A stretch of 64,000 nucleotides of DNA from Parasphingorhabdus flavimaris (lineage in GTDB: Bacteria > Pseudomonadota > Alphaproteobacteria > Sphingomonadales > Sphingomonadaceae): positions 248,001-312,000 of the forward strand of contig NZ_JABWMH010000002.1 of NCBI RefSeq assembly GCF_013371215.1, read 5' to 3'. A program made the position numbers and the translations under genes. Of this stretch, positions 28,184 to 37,838 are shown piece by piece (the stretch's first letter is position 1; the number at the start of each line of letters is the position of its first letter). A model generated the notes under the pieces. That model had not been told where the DNA came from. It saw only the letters and a list, made by a program, of their open reading frames with translations, and did not search any database.

Positions 28184-28204
28184 GTAATTTCTCGGGAACG
28201 AAAG

Positions 28205-28232
28205 AAAGGCGGGATATTCTCCCGCCTTTTTT
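28205..28232. terminator. Bidirectional rho-independent terminator
   Basis: AAAGGCGGGA / TCCCGCCTTT stem with a TATTC loop and TTTT tail. It separates the small secreted protein gene from the convergent anti-sigma factor gene. Confidence 0.9.
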
Positions 28233-28267
28233 ATGTCTCCTCTATCGGTCAGTCGTGGCCCGGAACA

Positions 28268-28993
28268 CTATTTCCAGCCCGATTCCAGCAACTGGCGTTC
28301 GGTGTCGGCGTCGACTGGCTGATCCGCCATCATCTCTGCGGCGACAGCATTGATCTCGCTGCTGGATGCCTGCCGATAGTCGCCCTGAGTCCCGCCGGGC
28401 AGGGTGCTGTGCATCTTCCACTGCTGTCCCTCGCGACAGCCGATGCCCGAGACCGCTTCGCCGCTGAAGCTGCGGCAGATATTGCCGCCCTTGGCGCGGA
28501 AGGTCATGCCGATGCGATAATCGCTGTCATCACCTTGCGCCGAGGCGAGCCGGGTTTCGAGCGCGTCCTCGAGCGGTCCACTGGCGACCAGCGCGCCGCC
28601 TTGCTCGACAAAGGGAGCGTCCGATCCGCCGCCCAGTCCATATTGACCGACCACGATACCCAAAGCCAGGGTCGCTGCCATAGCGCCCCATTGAGCGATG
28701 CCCATGCTGCGGCGTCGTTGCTTGCCGAGGTCCTTGTCGGCTTTCCGCGCGCCAAAGCTGCTATCGACGCTGGACGCAGCAGAGGCGGTCAGCATCGCGG
28801 TCAGGCGGTCGGGAACCGCTTCTTCGACCACGGGATCATAATGGGCGGACAGCTTGTTGCACAGCGCTTGCGCCTGTTCGATCCGCTTGGCCAGCGCTGC
28901 GTCGGTCTCGATCGCCTTCTCTATGCGCTTGACGGTCACGGCATCGCATTCGCCATCGACATAGGCCATGATCGTTGCTTCATCAAAACTCAT
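28268..28993 (-). CDS. Anti-sigma factor
   Basis: A 241-residue protein. The N-terminal FDEATIMAYVDGECDA is the conserved opening of anti-sigma factor proteins that bind ECF sigma factors. Residues about 98-120 form one transmembrane helix, and the C terminus (RAKGGNICRSFSG) is periplasmic. The zinc HxxxCxxC motif of ZAS-type anti-sigmas is absent. Its start overlaps the sigma gene stop by 4 nt (ATGA), so the pair is translationally coupled. It presumably releases the sigma factor in response to an envelope signal. Confidence 0.85.
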   Translation of the reverse strand: MSFDEATIMAYVDGECDAVTVKRIEKAIETDAALAKRIEQAQALCNKLSAHYDPVVEEAVPDRLTAMLTASAASSVDSSFGARKADKDLGKQRRRSMGIAQWGAMAATLALGIVVGQYGLGGGSDAPFVEQGGALVASGPLEDALETRLASAQGDDSDYRIGMTFRAKGGNICRSFSGEAVSGIGCREGQQWKMHSTLPGGTQGDYRQASSSEINAVAAEMMADQPVDADTERQLLESGWK

Positions 28994-29478
28994 GCCGCTT
29001 CTCCAAGTTCGCGTTGCAGGGCTTCGCGGCCCCGCACCAGGCGGGAGGTCAATGTTCCTATCGGGATGTCGAGCAGGGCCGCTGCTTCCTTGTAGGCAAA
29101 GCCCTCGACCAGAACGAGAGACACTGCCTCGCGCTGCTCGACCGGCAGGCGATCCATCGCGCGGTCGACGTCAGTCAATTCCATTCGGCTTTCCATCCGG
29201 CGGTGATCGTCTCCGGCCACATTTTCCATCGCGTCATCATCATTGGCCACATGTTCGCGGCGGCCTGCGGCGCGTACCGTATCAATCCATATATTGCGGG
29301 TAATTCTGTACATCCAGCTATCCAGTCTTGTTCCAACCTGCCACTGGTCGCGCTTGTTGAGAGCGCGCTCAAGGGCCATCTGACACAGGTCATCTGCGTC
29401 ATTGATATCGCGCGTCAGGCTGCGGGCAAAGCGTCGCAGTCGCGGGAGTAGCTCCAGCAGATCCTGTTCAAAGGCCAT
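28990..29478 (-). CDS. ECF RNA polymerase sigma factor
   Basis: A 162-residue ECF sigma. Region 2 reads RFARSLTRDINDADDLCQMALERAL and region 4 DRLPVEQREAVSLVLVEGFAYKEAAALL, with a C-terminal IGTLTSRLVRGREALQREL. Only sigma2 and sigma4 are present, as usual for the group. It is coupled to an anti-sigma and is divergent from a secreted subtilase across about 130 nt, which suggests that the protease is a target or part of its activation path. Confidence 0.9.
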   Translation of the reverse strand: MAFEQDLLELLPRLRRFARSLTRDINDADDLCQMALERALNKRDQWQVGTRLDSWMYRITRNIWIDTVRAAGRREHVANDDDAMENVAGDDHRRMESRMELTDVDRAMDRLPVEQREAVSLVLVEGFAYKEAAALLDIPIGTLTSRLVRGREALQRELGEAA

Positions 29479-29609
29479 TCAGCGCTGATATCCTTTATTC
29501 ACTGTCTGTGGATGAAACGACGGACCTGGTGCGTTTAATCCACGAATGCGAAAATAAATGCAATCGTCTTGGGATTGCCAAACCGCAAACGGTGGATAAG
29601 GAAGCAGAT

Positions 29610-30908
29610 ATGAGAAGCACAGCCAAATGGGTCGCCGCGACATTGTTGCTGCTTACGCCCGCCGCTGCCTTGCCGCAGCTGGCCTTGCCGGGTGTCGGGC
29701 CTGCGTTGCCGGTTCCCGACCGTTCGTTGCGCGATCTCGCCGAGCCACTGATTGATCCGGTGAACGGCGTGGTGGACAGCGGAATATTCGACCGTTTGAG
29801 CAAGTCTGAACTCGGGACATTGCTTAAGCGGCTGCGGACTGGCCGGGTCAACCAGTTCCTGCGGCAGAACCGCGACTATGTAGAACGCGACCGCAACGGT
29901 GATCCTGCGGTTCGCGGTGTGCTGATCGCCACCGGCATATCCGCTGCATCTCTCGAACTTGCCCGCAATGAGGGTTTTCAGATATTGGAGCGCGCCGAAA
30001 TCGAGGGTCTCGACCTCAGCTATGTGAAATTCGCAACCCGGCCGGGCAAGCAGCTCAAGTCGGAAGAGAAACGGCTGCAAAAGCTTGCACGCGAAGCAGA
30101 GGTCAGCGCCGACAATATCTATTTCACCAGCACTGCGGTCACGATGGCGGTCAGCTCCGCAACACTGGCCAGTGGTAAGGCGGCGGCCGGAGCAATGGGG
30201 CTGATCGATGGTGGCGTCGCCCGTCATAGCGCGATTGCCATGCCCGTGGAGCAGCGCGGCTTTGCCAGAGGGGGGGCTGTGGCAAGCAGTCACGGTACCG
30301 CGATAGCCTCGCTCATCTCCGGAAGCCTCGGGTCCCGTTCCCGGGGCCTGCTCGCCGCCGATATCTATGGCAGCGATCCGGCTGGTGGCAATGCAACCGC
30401 TATTGCTCGCGCGCTGGGCTGGATGGCGCAACGGGATGTGCCGGTGGTGACGATCAGTCTGGTTGGCCCGAACAATGGCCTGCTCGGTCGCGCGGTCAAG
30501 GCGGCGCAGCAGAAAGGCATGCTGGTCGTTGCCGCAGTCGGGAATGACGGGCCCGCCGCGCCGGCCCGCTATCCGGCAGCCTATAAGGGGGTGATCGGAG
30601 TGACTGGCGTCGATCACCGCGAGCGCGCGTTACCGGAAGCCGGCAGCGCAACGCCGATCGATTTCGCCGCACCCGGTACAGGGATAAAAGGCGCATCGCC
30701 CGACGGCAATCTGGTCCCGCTGCGTGGAACCTCTTTTGCCGCGCCGCTGGTAGCCGCGCGTCTGCTCTCTCATTATCCCGCCGCGAATATCGGCAAGATC
30801 GACGCGGCGGTCAGAGGCTTGATCCGCGAAGCAAAGGACCTCGGGAAAAAGGGCGCGGATAAAGTCTATGGCCATGGCCTGGTCTGCGGAAATTGTGGGC
30901 TCCGCTAG
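29610..30908 (+). CDS. Secreted subtilisin-like (S8) serine peptidase
   Basis: A 432-residue S8 peptidase with a signal peptide (MRSTAKWVAATLLLLTP). The catalytic domain has Asp in MGLIDGGV (about 200), His in SSHGTAIASL (about 228), the oxyanion Asn in AVGNDG (about 312) and Ser in GTSFAAPLV (about 375), so the triad is complete. The N-terminal about 170 residues are probably an inhibitory propeptide. The start at 29610 is set by AAGGAA and the signal peptide; an upstream in-frame start would add 34 residues. A position divergent from an ECF sigma/anti-sigma pair suggests envelope-stress control. Confidence 0.9.
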   Translation: MRSTAKWVAATLLLLTPAAALPQLALPGVGPALPVPDRSLRDLAEPLIDPVNGVVDSGIFDRLSKSELGTLLKRLRTGRVNQFLRQNRDYVERDRNGDPAVRGVLIATGISAASLELARNEGFQILERAEIEGLDLSYVKFATRPGKQLKSEEKRLQKLAREAEVSADNIYFTSTAVTMAVSSATLASGKAAAGAMGLIDGGVARHSAIAMPVEQRGFARGGAVASSHGTAIASLISGSLGSRSRGLLAADIYGSDPAGGNATAIARALGWMAQRDVPVVTISLVGPNNGLLGRAVKAAQQKGMLVVAAVGNDGPAAPARYPAAYKGVIGVTGVDHRERALPEAGSATPIDFAAPGTGIKGASPDGNLVPLRGTSFAAPLVAARLLSHYPAANIGKIDAAVRGLIREAKDLGKKGADKVYGHGLVCGNCGLR

Positions 30909-31008
30909 TTTTATTCAAAATGATTTGCGGATCATGGATTAAATCCGGAAGCCGCATCGTTCTCCATACAGACGGCGAAAATATCATCGTCCTGCAAGGA
31001 GAAAGAAC

Positions 31009-31869
31009 ATGAAGAAACTTATTATCAGCACAATGACTCTCGCATTGATCACTGCAGCACCAGCCTCGGCACAATTGCTCGGCGGCAGCGGCGGACTGGG
31101 TGGTGGCCTCGGTGGCGGACTTGGCGGCTCCATGGGCAGCACGCTAGGTACCGATACGATCGGCCGGACGACCGGCACACTCACCGGCAATGGCGACGTC
31201 ACCAGCTCGACCCGGATCGACCGTTCGGTCGATACCCGCTCCGGTCAGGTCGCTGCCGATACCGACAGCAGCTCAAGCGCCAATGGTTCGTTGATCGGTG
31301 CTGCCGATCTACCCACCAGTGCAGTTGCTGGTTCGGCTGACGGCTCCGCTTCGGGTTCTGCCAATGGCAGCGCGAACGCCAGCCTGATCGGAACCGACGC
31401 GGTTCGCTCGACCACCGGTCAGCTGGTTGGCACCGCTCGCAACGCGGCAGGCAGCGCAAAGTCGGCCGCAGGTGGCGTCGCATCAGGCGCGGCTAACCGT
31501 GCATCGGGCCTCGGTTCGATCACCGGCAGCGCGGCTGGCAGCGGGAACGGCATGGCAATGGGCAACCTCGGTCAGCTCGCCGCTTCGGGAAGCTCGGCCG
31601 CCAATGCCGGTGGAATGTTCGCGGTAGCGCCGGGCATGCCGATTGAAGACCCCAAAGGACGGGTGGTCGGCTATGTTCAGTCGGTCAAGCAGTCGGGCGG
31701 CGGCGTCGTGCAATCCGTGATTGTCGAAAGCGGCAACCGCACCGCAGAATTGCCAGCTGCCAATTTCGCGGGATCCGGTGATGTTCTGGTCACGGGCATG
31801 ACAAAGGGCGAAGTGAAAAAAATGTCGAAAGAGCAAGCCCGCGCACCCGAGGGTGACGCAGGCCAATAA
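31009..31869 (+). CDS. Secreted Gly/Ser/Ala-rich protein with C-terminal PRC-barrel-like domain
   Basis: A 286-residue protein with a signal peptide (MKKLIISTMTLALITAAP). Residues about 25-200 are of low complexity: a Gly-rich opening (GGSGGLGGGLGGGLGGSMG) and Ser/Ala/Gly/Asn stretches such as GSASGSANGSANASL. The last about 80 residues resemble a PRC-barrel: GMPIEDPKGRVVGYVQSV, VIVESGNRTAELPAANF. CAAGGAGA precedes the start. The low-complexity part may be an exposed or disordered spacer. No enzymatic motif was seen. It is followed by a strong terminator. Confidence 0.75.
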   Translation: MKKLIISTMTLALITAAPASAQLLGGSGGLGGGLGGGLGGSMGSTLGTDTIGRTTGTLTGNGDVTSSTRIDRSVDTRSGQVAADTDSSSSANGSLIGAADLPTSAVAGSADGSASGSANGSANASLIGTDAVRSTTGQLVGTARNAAGSAKSAAGGVASGAANRASGLGSITGSAAGSGNGMAMGNLGQLAASGSSAANAGGMFAVAPGMPIEDPKGRVVGYVQSVKQSGGGVVQSVIVESGNRTAELPAANFAGSGDVLVTGMTKGEVKKMSKEQARAPEGDAGQ

Positions 31870-31937
31870 GCCACTCGTGGAACTGGCGGCGTTGATCTAG
31901 TCGCGTAACCCCCGATCATCGCCCGGTTTCACCCAAG

Positions 31938-31971
31938 AGGCGCGCTGGAACATTATCCAGCGCGCCTTTTT
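31938..31971 (+). terminator. Rho-independent terminator
   Basis: Perfect 12-bp stem AGGCGCGCTGGA / TCCAGCGCGCCT with a 6-nt loop and a T-run. It ends the PRC-barrel protein gene and isolates it from the lipid operon. Confidence 0.9.
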
Positions 31972-32078
31972 GTTTGTCCGGATCGTTCCCGCGCTGCGTG
32001 AATCAAACTTATCTCCAATATTCGCTGGGAAATTGTCCGGTTTTTTGGCACGATGGCATTTAAGCGAAGGACGTTTGA

Positions 32079-33788
32079 ATGACCGGAAACAAAATGACCG
32101 AATATCAATCCCATTTGCAAGACGTTCTAGACGCTCCGGAAGGCCCGCATATCGGGGCTCTGTTTGATTTCGACGGCACCATCATCGCCGGCTATTCGGC
32201 GACATCGATGTTGTGGGAAAAAATCAGGCGAGGGGAAATGACCGCCGAACAGCTGGTCGAAACGATCAACGTGATGGCGCAATATAGCACCGGAAATATG
32301 GGTTTTTCCGGGCTGATGACCGGTGCGGCGAAGTTCATGAAAGGCGTGACCGAGGAAAGCTATTTCGAATTTGGCGAGGAGCTTTACGAAAAATATATCG
32401 CGCGAAAGGTCTATCCCGAGGCGCGGGCCCTGATCGAGGCGCATCGTGCCAAGGGTCACACCATTGCCATCATATCTTCCGCGACGATCTACCAGATCGA
32501 ACCGACCGCTCGCGATCTCGATATCGAGCATGTTCTTTGCTCGCAATATGAAGTCAAAAATGGCGAGTTCACCGGCGATATCATCCGGCCATTATGCTTC
32601 GGCGAAGGCAAGGTTATCGCGGCAGAAAATCTGGCCGCAGATTTTGGTCTGGATCTCGACAACAGCTATTTCTATTCGGACAGCTATGATGACATCGAAC
32701 TGCTTGAACGGGTTGGCAAGCCGCGGCCATTGAACCCCAATGGCAAGTTGCGCGAGGCGGCGCAGAAAAATGGCTGGCCGCTCGAGAAATATGACAGCCG
32801 CGGGCAGGGCAAGCCGGTCGATTATGTCCGGACCATATACGCTACCGGCTCGCTGATCGGTTCTGCCATTGCTTCGTTGCCGATCTGGGCGCTGACGGGG
32901 TCGCAGCGCGAGGCGATGAACTTTTCGACCGGTCTTTTTGGTGATCTGGCAACCGCGCTGACCGGCTGCGAGCTGGAAGTGACCGGCGAAGAAAATCTGT
33001 GGACTTCGCGTCCCTGTATCTTTGTCTTCAACCATCAGAGCAAAGCGGACGTGATGATCCTCGCCAAGCTGATCCGCAAGGACATGGGCGGGGTGGCAAA
33101 AAAGGAAGTGCGCGATACGCCGGTGATCGGCAAGCTGATGGAGCTGGCCGGTACGGTCTTCGTTGACCGCGCCAATGCGGGGAGCGCGATCAAGGCGATG
33201 GCGCCACTGATCGATGCGGTAAAGATCGATGGCAAGTCGATTGTTATCGCGCCGGAAGGCACACGAACCCTGTCGCCGAAACTCGGCCCTTTCAAAAAGG
33301 GTGCTTTTCACATGGCGATCCAGGCAGGCGTGCCGATGGTACCGATCGTCATCCACAATGCTGGCGATGTTGCGCCCAAGAACGAATTTCTGATGCGCCC
33401 CGCGAAAGTCAGGGTTGATATCCTGCCTGCCGTAGATACCAGCAAATGGTCGACCCGGACGATGACCAAGCATGTTGCCGAGGTGCGCGGGATGTTTCTC
33501 GAGGCGCTCGGTCAGGCGGAGGAAGAAGAAGCCCTCGCTGCGCTGGTCGAAGAGGACGCGGAGGCGGTCAAAAAGCCGGTCGCATCGAAACGTCCCCGCA
33601 AACCATCTGCCGCCGGCAAGAAGTCGGCGCCGGTGAAAATCACGACGCCCAGCAAGACTACCGCGCGGAAAACCGGCGTTAAAAAAGCGGCGACGAAGAA
33701 ACCCGTTGCCAAAAAGCCGGCAAGTCGATCTACGAGACCGAAGAAGCCGACCGCGGAAACGCCGAAAAAAGTACAAGCGGCCGAATAG
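32079..33788 (+). CDS. Bifunctional HAD hydrolase / 1-acylglycerol-3-phosphate acyltransferase fusion with basic tail
   Basis: A 569-residue fusion. Residues about 22-240 form a HAD-IB phosphatase: FDFDGT with Asp30 and Asp32, SSAT near 133, and the metal site DSYDD at 201-205. A helical linker follows, and residues about 300-470 form a PlsC acyltransferase with NHQSKAD (His319, Asp324), FVDR at 361-364 and EGTRT at 393-397. Residues about 498-569 are a Lys/Ala/Pro/Thr-rich tail of histone H1 type. PlsC makes phosphatidic acid from lysophosphatidic acid; the HAD half might dephosphorylate a lipid or sugar phosphate, which is unproven. It is the first gene of a seven-gene lipid operon. A GAAGGA lies about 8 nt before the ATG. 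Confidence 0.88.
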   Translation: MTGNKMTEYQSHLQDVLDAPEGPHIGALFDFDGTIIAGYSATSMLWEKIRRGEMTAEQLVETINVMAQYSTGNMGFSGLMTGAAKFMKGVTEESYFEFGEELYEKYIARKVYPEARALIEAHRAKGHTIAIISSATIYQIEPTARDLDIEHVLCSQYEVKNGEFTGDIIRPLCFGEGKVIAAENLAADFGLDLDNSYFYSDSYDDIELLERVGKPRPLNPNGKLREAAQKNGWPLEKYDSRGQGKPVDYVRTIYATGSLIGSAIASLPIWALTGSQREAMNFSTGLFGDLATALTGCELEVTGEENLWTSRPCIFVFNHQSKADVMILAKLIRKDMGGVAKKEVRDTPVIGKLMELAGTVFVDRANAGSAIKAMAPLIDAVKIDGKSIVIAPEGTRTLSPKLGPFKKGAFHMAIQAGVPMVPIVIHNAGDVAPKNEFLMRPAKVRVDILPAVDTSKWSTRTMTKHVAEVRGMFLEALGQAEEEEALAALVEEDAEAVKKPVASKRPRKPSAAGKKSAPVKITTPSKTTARKTGVKKAATKKPVAKKPASRSTRPKKPTAETPKKVQAAE

Positions 33789-33808
33789 GCTAAAAGCAAG
33801 GGGCGAGG

Positions 33809-36151
33809 ATGGACGAAGCGATACAGATAGCAAATGCCGGATCGCTGTTGGCGAAAGGGCCCAAGCTATTTGTGATTGATGCACGCAATGGTGTCGAGCG
33901 GCGCTATCTGCTCGACTGGTTGCATAGTTCCATCGCCGAGGGCGGCCCGGGCGGAAAGCTGAACTGGGTAGCCTTGCCGATATCGGATGAACGTGCGAAT
34001 TTGCGCCTGGGTCCGCTGGAAGAGAAGCTCAAGGAACATCCTGATACTTTGGTCGTGCCGGTACGTATCGCCTGGCGGATCCCCAATTTCGAAAAAAGCC
34101 GCGCCGTCAAAATGCGCCACGTCATCTTCGGCGATCCGCGCAATCCGGGCAGTTTTCGCGCCCGGTCAATCCTGTGGCGCGACAAGCGCCGCGCCCATTG
34201 TCTGACCGGACAGCCCGCGACGATCGGCGAACTCAAGCAAAGATTTTCCGAACTCAGCAAGGATTACGACCAGACCGACAATACGGAACTGGCTGCCTTT
34301 GTTGTCAGACAAGCGGGCCTCGTCCTCGATATCGCCGAGCGCGGATTGCGCGGGCGGCGCTACAAGGTCCCCCGGCATGTGGCAGACGGTCTGCGCAGCG
34401 ATGCGCGTTTCCGCGCTGCGATGACCAAGCTGTCCGTCGATCTCGGCAAGAGCGAGGTGGAGCTTTACGAACAAGCTACCAAATATATGAAGGAGCTGAT
34501 CGCTCGCCCGAGCCCGATGTTTATCGACATGAAGGCCAAGCTTGACCGCTTCATGCTGTCGCAGGGTTATGAGAATGAAGTGGTCTTCGATCGCAAGGAG
34601 CTGGCCCGTTTGCGCCAGACGATGCGCGAGCATCCGACCTTGCTGCTGTTTACCCACAAAACCTATATCGACGGCGTGACCGCCACCGATCTGGCCTATC
34701 AGAACGATTTGCCCCTGATCCATCTGTTCGGCGGTATCAATCTCGATTTTTTCGGTCTCGGCTTCATGCTGCGCCGCGCCGGTACGATCTTCATCCGCCG
34801 AAGCTTCGAGAACAACCCCGTCTACAAGCTCGTTCTCCGCTATTATGTCAGCTATCTGCTGGAAAAACGATTTCCGATGACCTGGGCGTTCGAAGGCACG
34901 CGGTCGCGGCTCGGGAAACTGATGCCGCCGCGCTACGGCCTGCTCAAATATGTCATGGACAGCGCGCACGCCAATGACGTTGAAAATGTCCATATCATTC
35001 CGGTCGTGACCAGTTTCGACCTGATCCGGGATGTCGAAGAATATGCCAGCGAACAGACCGGCCGGATCAAGAAGCCGGAGTCCCTGAGCTGGTTCATCGG
35101 CTATCTCCGCAGTCTGCGCGAGCCGATGGGCAAGGTCTATGTTGATTTCGGCGAGCCGGTCATTGTCAAAAAGGCACCCGACCCGAACAACCGTCTGGCC
35201 CTGTCCAAAATGGCTTTCGAAGTCGCTGTTGAGGCCAACCGGGCAACGCCACTGACGCTGACTTCGCTGATGTGCCTCTGCCTGCTCAGCACGGCCCCGC
35301 GGGCAATGACGGAAGACGAACTGCGCGCGATAATTAACTATCTGACCGGCTGGGCGCGGGAGCGCAACATCCGGATGAGCGAGGATCTGACCGACCGGAA
35401 TCTCGAGGGTGTTCAGCGCGTCATCGAAACCTTGGTAAACAACGGGCTTCTGGTTCGCTATGACAAGGGACCGGCGCTGGTCTACGCGATCGAGCCCGAC
35501 CAGCATCCGATCGCAAGCTATTATCGCAATTCGATCATCCATCATTTTCTCGACAAGGCCATCATCGAATTGTCGATCTTGAAGGCGCGGGAAGTGAGTG
35601 ACCGGAAAGCGGAAGATGTTTTCTGGGAAGAAACCGACCGGCTTCGCGACCTGTTCAAGTTCGAGTTTTTCTACCCGGAAAAGCAGCAATATCGGGAAAA
35701 TATCGAAGCAGAATTGCAGAGGGTCGATCCGAACTGGAAGGTTAAGCTGGAAGAAGGGGGTGGTATGCTGGCCAGTCTCACCAATCGCTTCCAGCCACTG
35801 ATTGGCCACGCCGTATTCCTGCCTTTCGTCGAGGCTTATACGATCGTTCTGGATATCTTGTCGCGGCTCGAGCCCGGGCAGGCGGTTGACAAGAAAAGTT
35901 GCGTCGCCCTGGCGTTGAAAGAGGGGCGGCAGGCATACCTTCTCCGGCGGATCACGAGCGAATCCTCGATCGGCAAGATTCTGTTTGAAAATGGATTCAA
36001 AATGGCCACGGGCCTCGGCTTGACCGGTGAAACAACAGCCGAAATCATAGTCGAGCGCAAGGCTCTGCTGCGCAAGTTCAGGGCGCTTTCGAGACGGATG
36101 GAAAAATCCCGCCTCGAAGTGCTCGCGCTCGCCGACAGGATATTTGAATGA
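33809..36151 (+). CDS. plsB: Glycerol-3-phosphate 1-O-acyltransferase (PlsB family)
   Basis: A 780-residue membrane-associated acyltransferase that makes lysophosphatidic acid from glycerol-3-phosphate. The central domain has the HxxxxD motif in FTHKTYIDGV (about residue 282), GGINLDFFGLGF, IFIRRSFENNPVYK, FEGTRSR (about 362) and HIIPVVTSFD. The C-terminal half, rich in helices, matches PlsB of enterobacteria and mycobacteria. It follows the HAD-PlsC gene by 20 nt, so the two steps to phosphatidic acid are encoded side by side. Length is close to the E. coli enzyme (about 807). Confidence 0.92.
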   Translation: MDEAIQIANAGSLLAKGPKLFVIDARNGVERRYLLDWLHSSIAEGGPGGKLNWVALPISDERANLRLGPLEEKLKEHPDTLVVPVRIAWRIPNFEKSRAVKMRHVIFGDPRNPGSFRARSILWRDKRRAHCLTGQPATIGELKQRFSELSKDYDQTDNTELAAFVVRQAGLVLDIAERGLRGRRYKVPRHVADGLRSDARFRAAMTKLSVDLGKSEVELYEQATKYMKELIARPSPMFIDMKAKLDRFMLSQGYENEVVFDRKELARLRQTMREHPTLLLFTHKTYIDGVTATDLAYQNDLPLIHLFGGINLDFFGLGFMLRRAGTIFIRRSFENNPVYKLVLRYYVSYLLEKRFPMTWAFEGTRSRLGKLMPPRYGLLKYVMDSAHANDVENVHIIPVVTSFDLIRDVEEYASEQTGRIKKPESLSWFIGYLRSLREPMGKVYVDFGEPVIVKKAPDPNNRLALSKMAFEVAVEANRATPLTLTSLMCLCLLSTAPRAMTEDELRAIINYLTGWARERNIRMSEDLTDRNLEGVQRVIETLVNNGLLVRYDKGPALVYAIEPDQHPIASYYRNSIIHHFLDKAIIELSILKAREVSDRKAEDVFWEETDRLRDLFKFEFFYPEKQQYRENIEAELQRVDPNWKVKLEEGGGMLASLTNRFQPLIGHAVFLPFVEAYTIVLDILSRLEPGQAVDKKSCVALALKEGRQAYLLRRITSESSIGKILFENGFKMATGLGLTGETTAEIIVERKALLRKFRALSRRMEKSRLEVLALADRIFE

Positions 36152-36176
36152 ACCGCGCCGCCGAAAGGGCATCCAG

Positions 36177-37757
36177 ATGACCGAAGAAAAAAATATCAGT
36201 CAGTTGAGCGCTCAGGATGCCCAATTTCTCTATATCCAGTCTGCCACCAATCTGACCCATGTGATGGCGGTCTATATCTATGATCCATCGACCGCTCCCG
36301 GCGGAAAGGTGCGCTTCAAGGATATTATCGAACATATGCGCAAGCGATTGGACATCTCGCCGATGTTCAAGCGCAAATTATATCGCCTGCCGATGGATAT
36401 CGATCACCCATATTGGGTCAAGGACGAGCATTTCGATCTCGAGGCGCACATAACCCATGGCCGACTGCCCGCGCCGGGGGACTGGCGACAGTTTTGCATT
36501 CACGTGGCTCGTCATCACAGCAAGCCAATGGATATGACCCGGCCGCTCTGGGACATGTATGTGCTCGAGGGGCTTGATAATGTTCCCGGCTTTGCCAAAG
36601 GCAGCTATGCCATTTTGACCCGGATACATCATTCTACCATCGACGGGGCGTCCGGAGCCCATTTTTTTGCCGCGGTTTCGGACAAGGACGCGAAAGGAAC
36701 GCCGGCCATACCGCTGCCGAAAGGCAAACCGGCGGACAATGACTTGCCGTCAGTATCCGATATTATGAATCGCGCGATCAACAGCACGGTAACTTCTCCC
36801 GTCAAGCTGGCTCAGGCATTCATGAAATTCGCGCCTGCTCTGCTGTCATCGGCGCAACAGAATCTGGCAGGCAGCGGGGAAAAAACGGAAGCCGGTGTTC
36901 CGGAAACCAGATTCAACGGACCGGTGACGCCGCACAAGATGTTTGACGCGATCACCTTTGATCTCGACGAACTGAAGAAAATGCGTCTCAAAGTGGCAGA
37001 CGCGACGATCAATGATGTTGTGCTCGCGATCTGCAGCGGCGGATTGCGTCATTATCTGACCAAACATAAGGAACTGCCGAAAGAATCGTTAATCGCGGTG
37101 GCTCCGGTCAATGCGCGCAGCCATACGGGTGACGAGACCAAGCCTGGCAATAATATATCGGCAATGACCATCAAAATCTGGTCGAACATTGCCGATCCGG
37201 TCGAGCGTCTCGAGGCAATCAGAGATACCACCCGGGACACCAAGGCAGCAAAGTCCGGGCTTAGCGCACGGATCATGACCGATCTGACCAAACATATTCC
37301 GGGTGTCACCATGGCCGGCGTCGCGAGAATTCTGACCGACGAACGTTTTGCGCCGAAAATGAGCAATTTGATGGTTTCCAACGTTCCCGGCCCGCAAATG
37401 CAGCTGTTCATGAACGGCGCGAAGCTGACCCATCAATATGCTTTGGCGCCTCTCGCGCACGGAATGGGCCTGTTCATCGCGACCCCGAGCTATAATGGAA
37501 AGATATCCTTCAACATCATCTCGGACCGAAAAATGATGCCGGATGTTGAGTTTTTCCGTGAATGCCTGCAAAGGGCGTTCAATGAACTGCGCGATGCCAA
37601 GCCAGGTGCCGCTAAAAGTCAGGCTGTAAAAGCGGCTGAGGTATCGACAAAACCGGCGAGGTCCAGCGACGGTTCGGTTATGTATCGACGGGTTGCCAGA
37701 AAACCGAGAACGGTTGCGTCAAAAGCGACCGGCGGTGGCAGGCCGAAAGAGAAATAG
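36177..37757 (+). CDS. Wax ester synthase / diacylglycerol acyltransferase (WS/DGAT)
   Basis: A 526-residue WS/DGAT family enzyme. The active-site HHxxxDG is in RIHHSTIDGAS (about residue 150). Other conserved parts are RPLWDMYVLEG, NDVVLAICSGGLRHYL and SNVPGP. It would make triacylglycerol or wax esters from acyl-CoA and diacylglycerol or fatty alcohol. The last about 50 residues are a basic, disordered tail (RRVARKPRTVASKATGGG). The start was set at ATG 36177, with GGGCATCC before it; an in-frame TTG at 36144 overlaps plsB. It lies 25 nt downstream of plsB. Confidence 0.9.
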   Translation: MTEEKNISQLSAQDAQFLYIQSATNLTHVMAVYIYDPSTAPGGKVRFKDIIEHMRKRLDISPMFKRKLYRLPMDIDHPYWVKDEHFDLEAHITHGRLPAPGDWRQFCIHVARHHSKPMDMTRPLWDMYVLEGLDNVPGFAKGSYAILTRIHHSTIDGASGAHFFAAVSDKDAKGTPAIPLPKGKPADNDLPSVSDIMNRAINSTVTSPVKLAQAFMKFAPALLSSAQQNLAGSGEKTEAGVPETRFNGPVTPHKMFDAITFDLDELKKMRLKVADATINDVVLAICSGGLRHYLTKHKELPKESLIAVAPVNARSHTGDETKPGNNISAMTIKIWSNIADPVERLEAIRDTTRDTKAAKSGLSARIMTDLTKHIPGVTMAGVARILTDERFAPKMSNLMVSNVPGPQMQLFMNGAKLTHQYALAPLAHGMGLFIATPSYNGKISFNIISDRKMMPDVEFFRECLQRAFNELRDAKPGAAKSQAVKAAEVSTKPARSSDGSVMYRRVARKPRTVASKATGGGRPKEK

Positions 37758-37838
37758 GAGGCGGATAGATTGCACGCCGCCCGATTCCCGTGCGGCGGCC
37801 GGCATTTTGCGCAATTTTGGTGAAAGAGTGTACCGAAG

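Noticed and set aside
34166-36172. Long minus-strand open frame (668 codons) opposite plsB
   Set aside because: It mirrors the complete PlsB frame, has no ribosome-binding site or family match, and results from the codon bias of GC-rich DNA.
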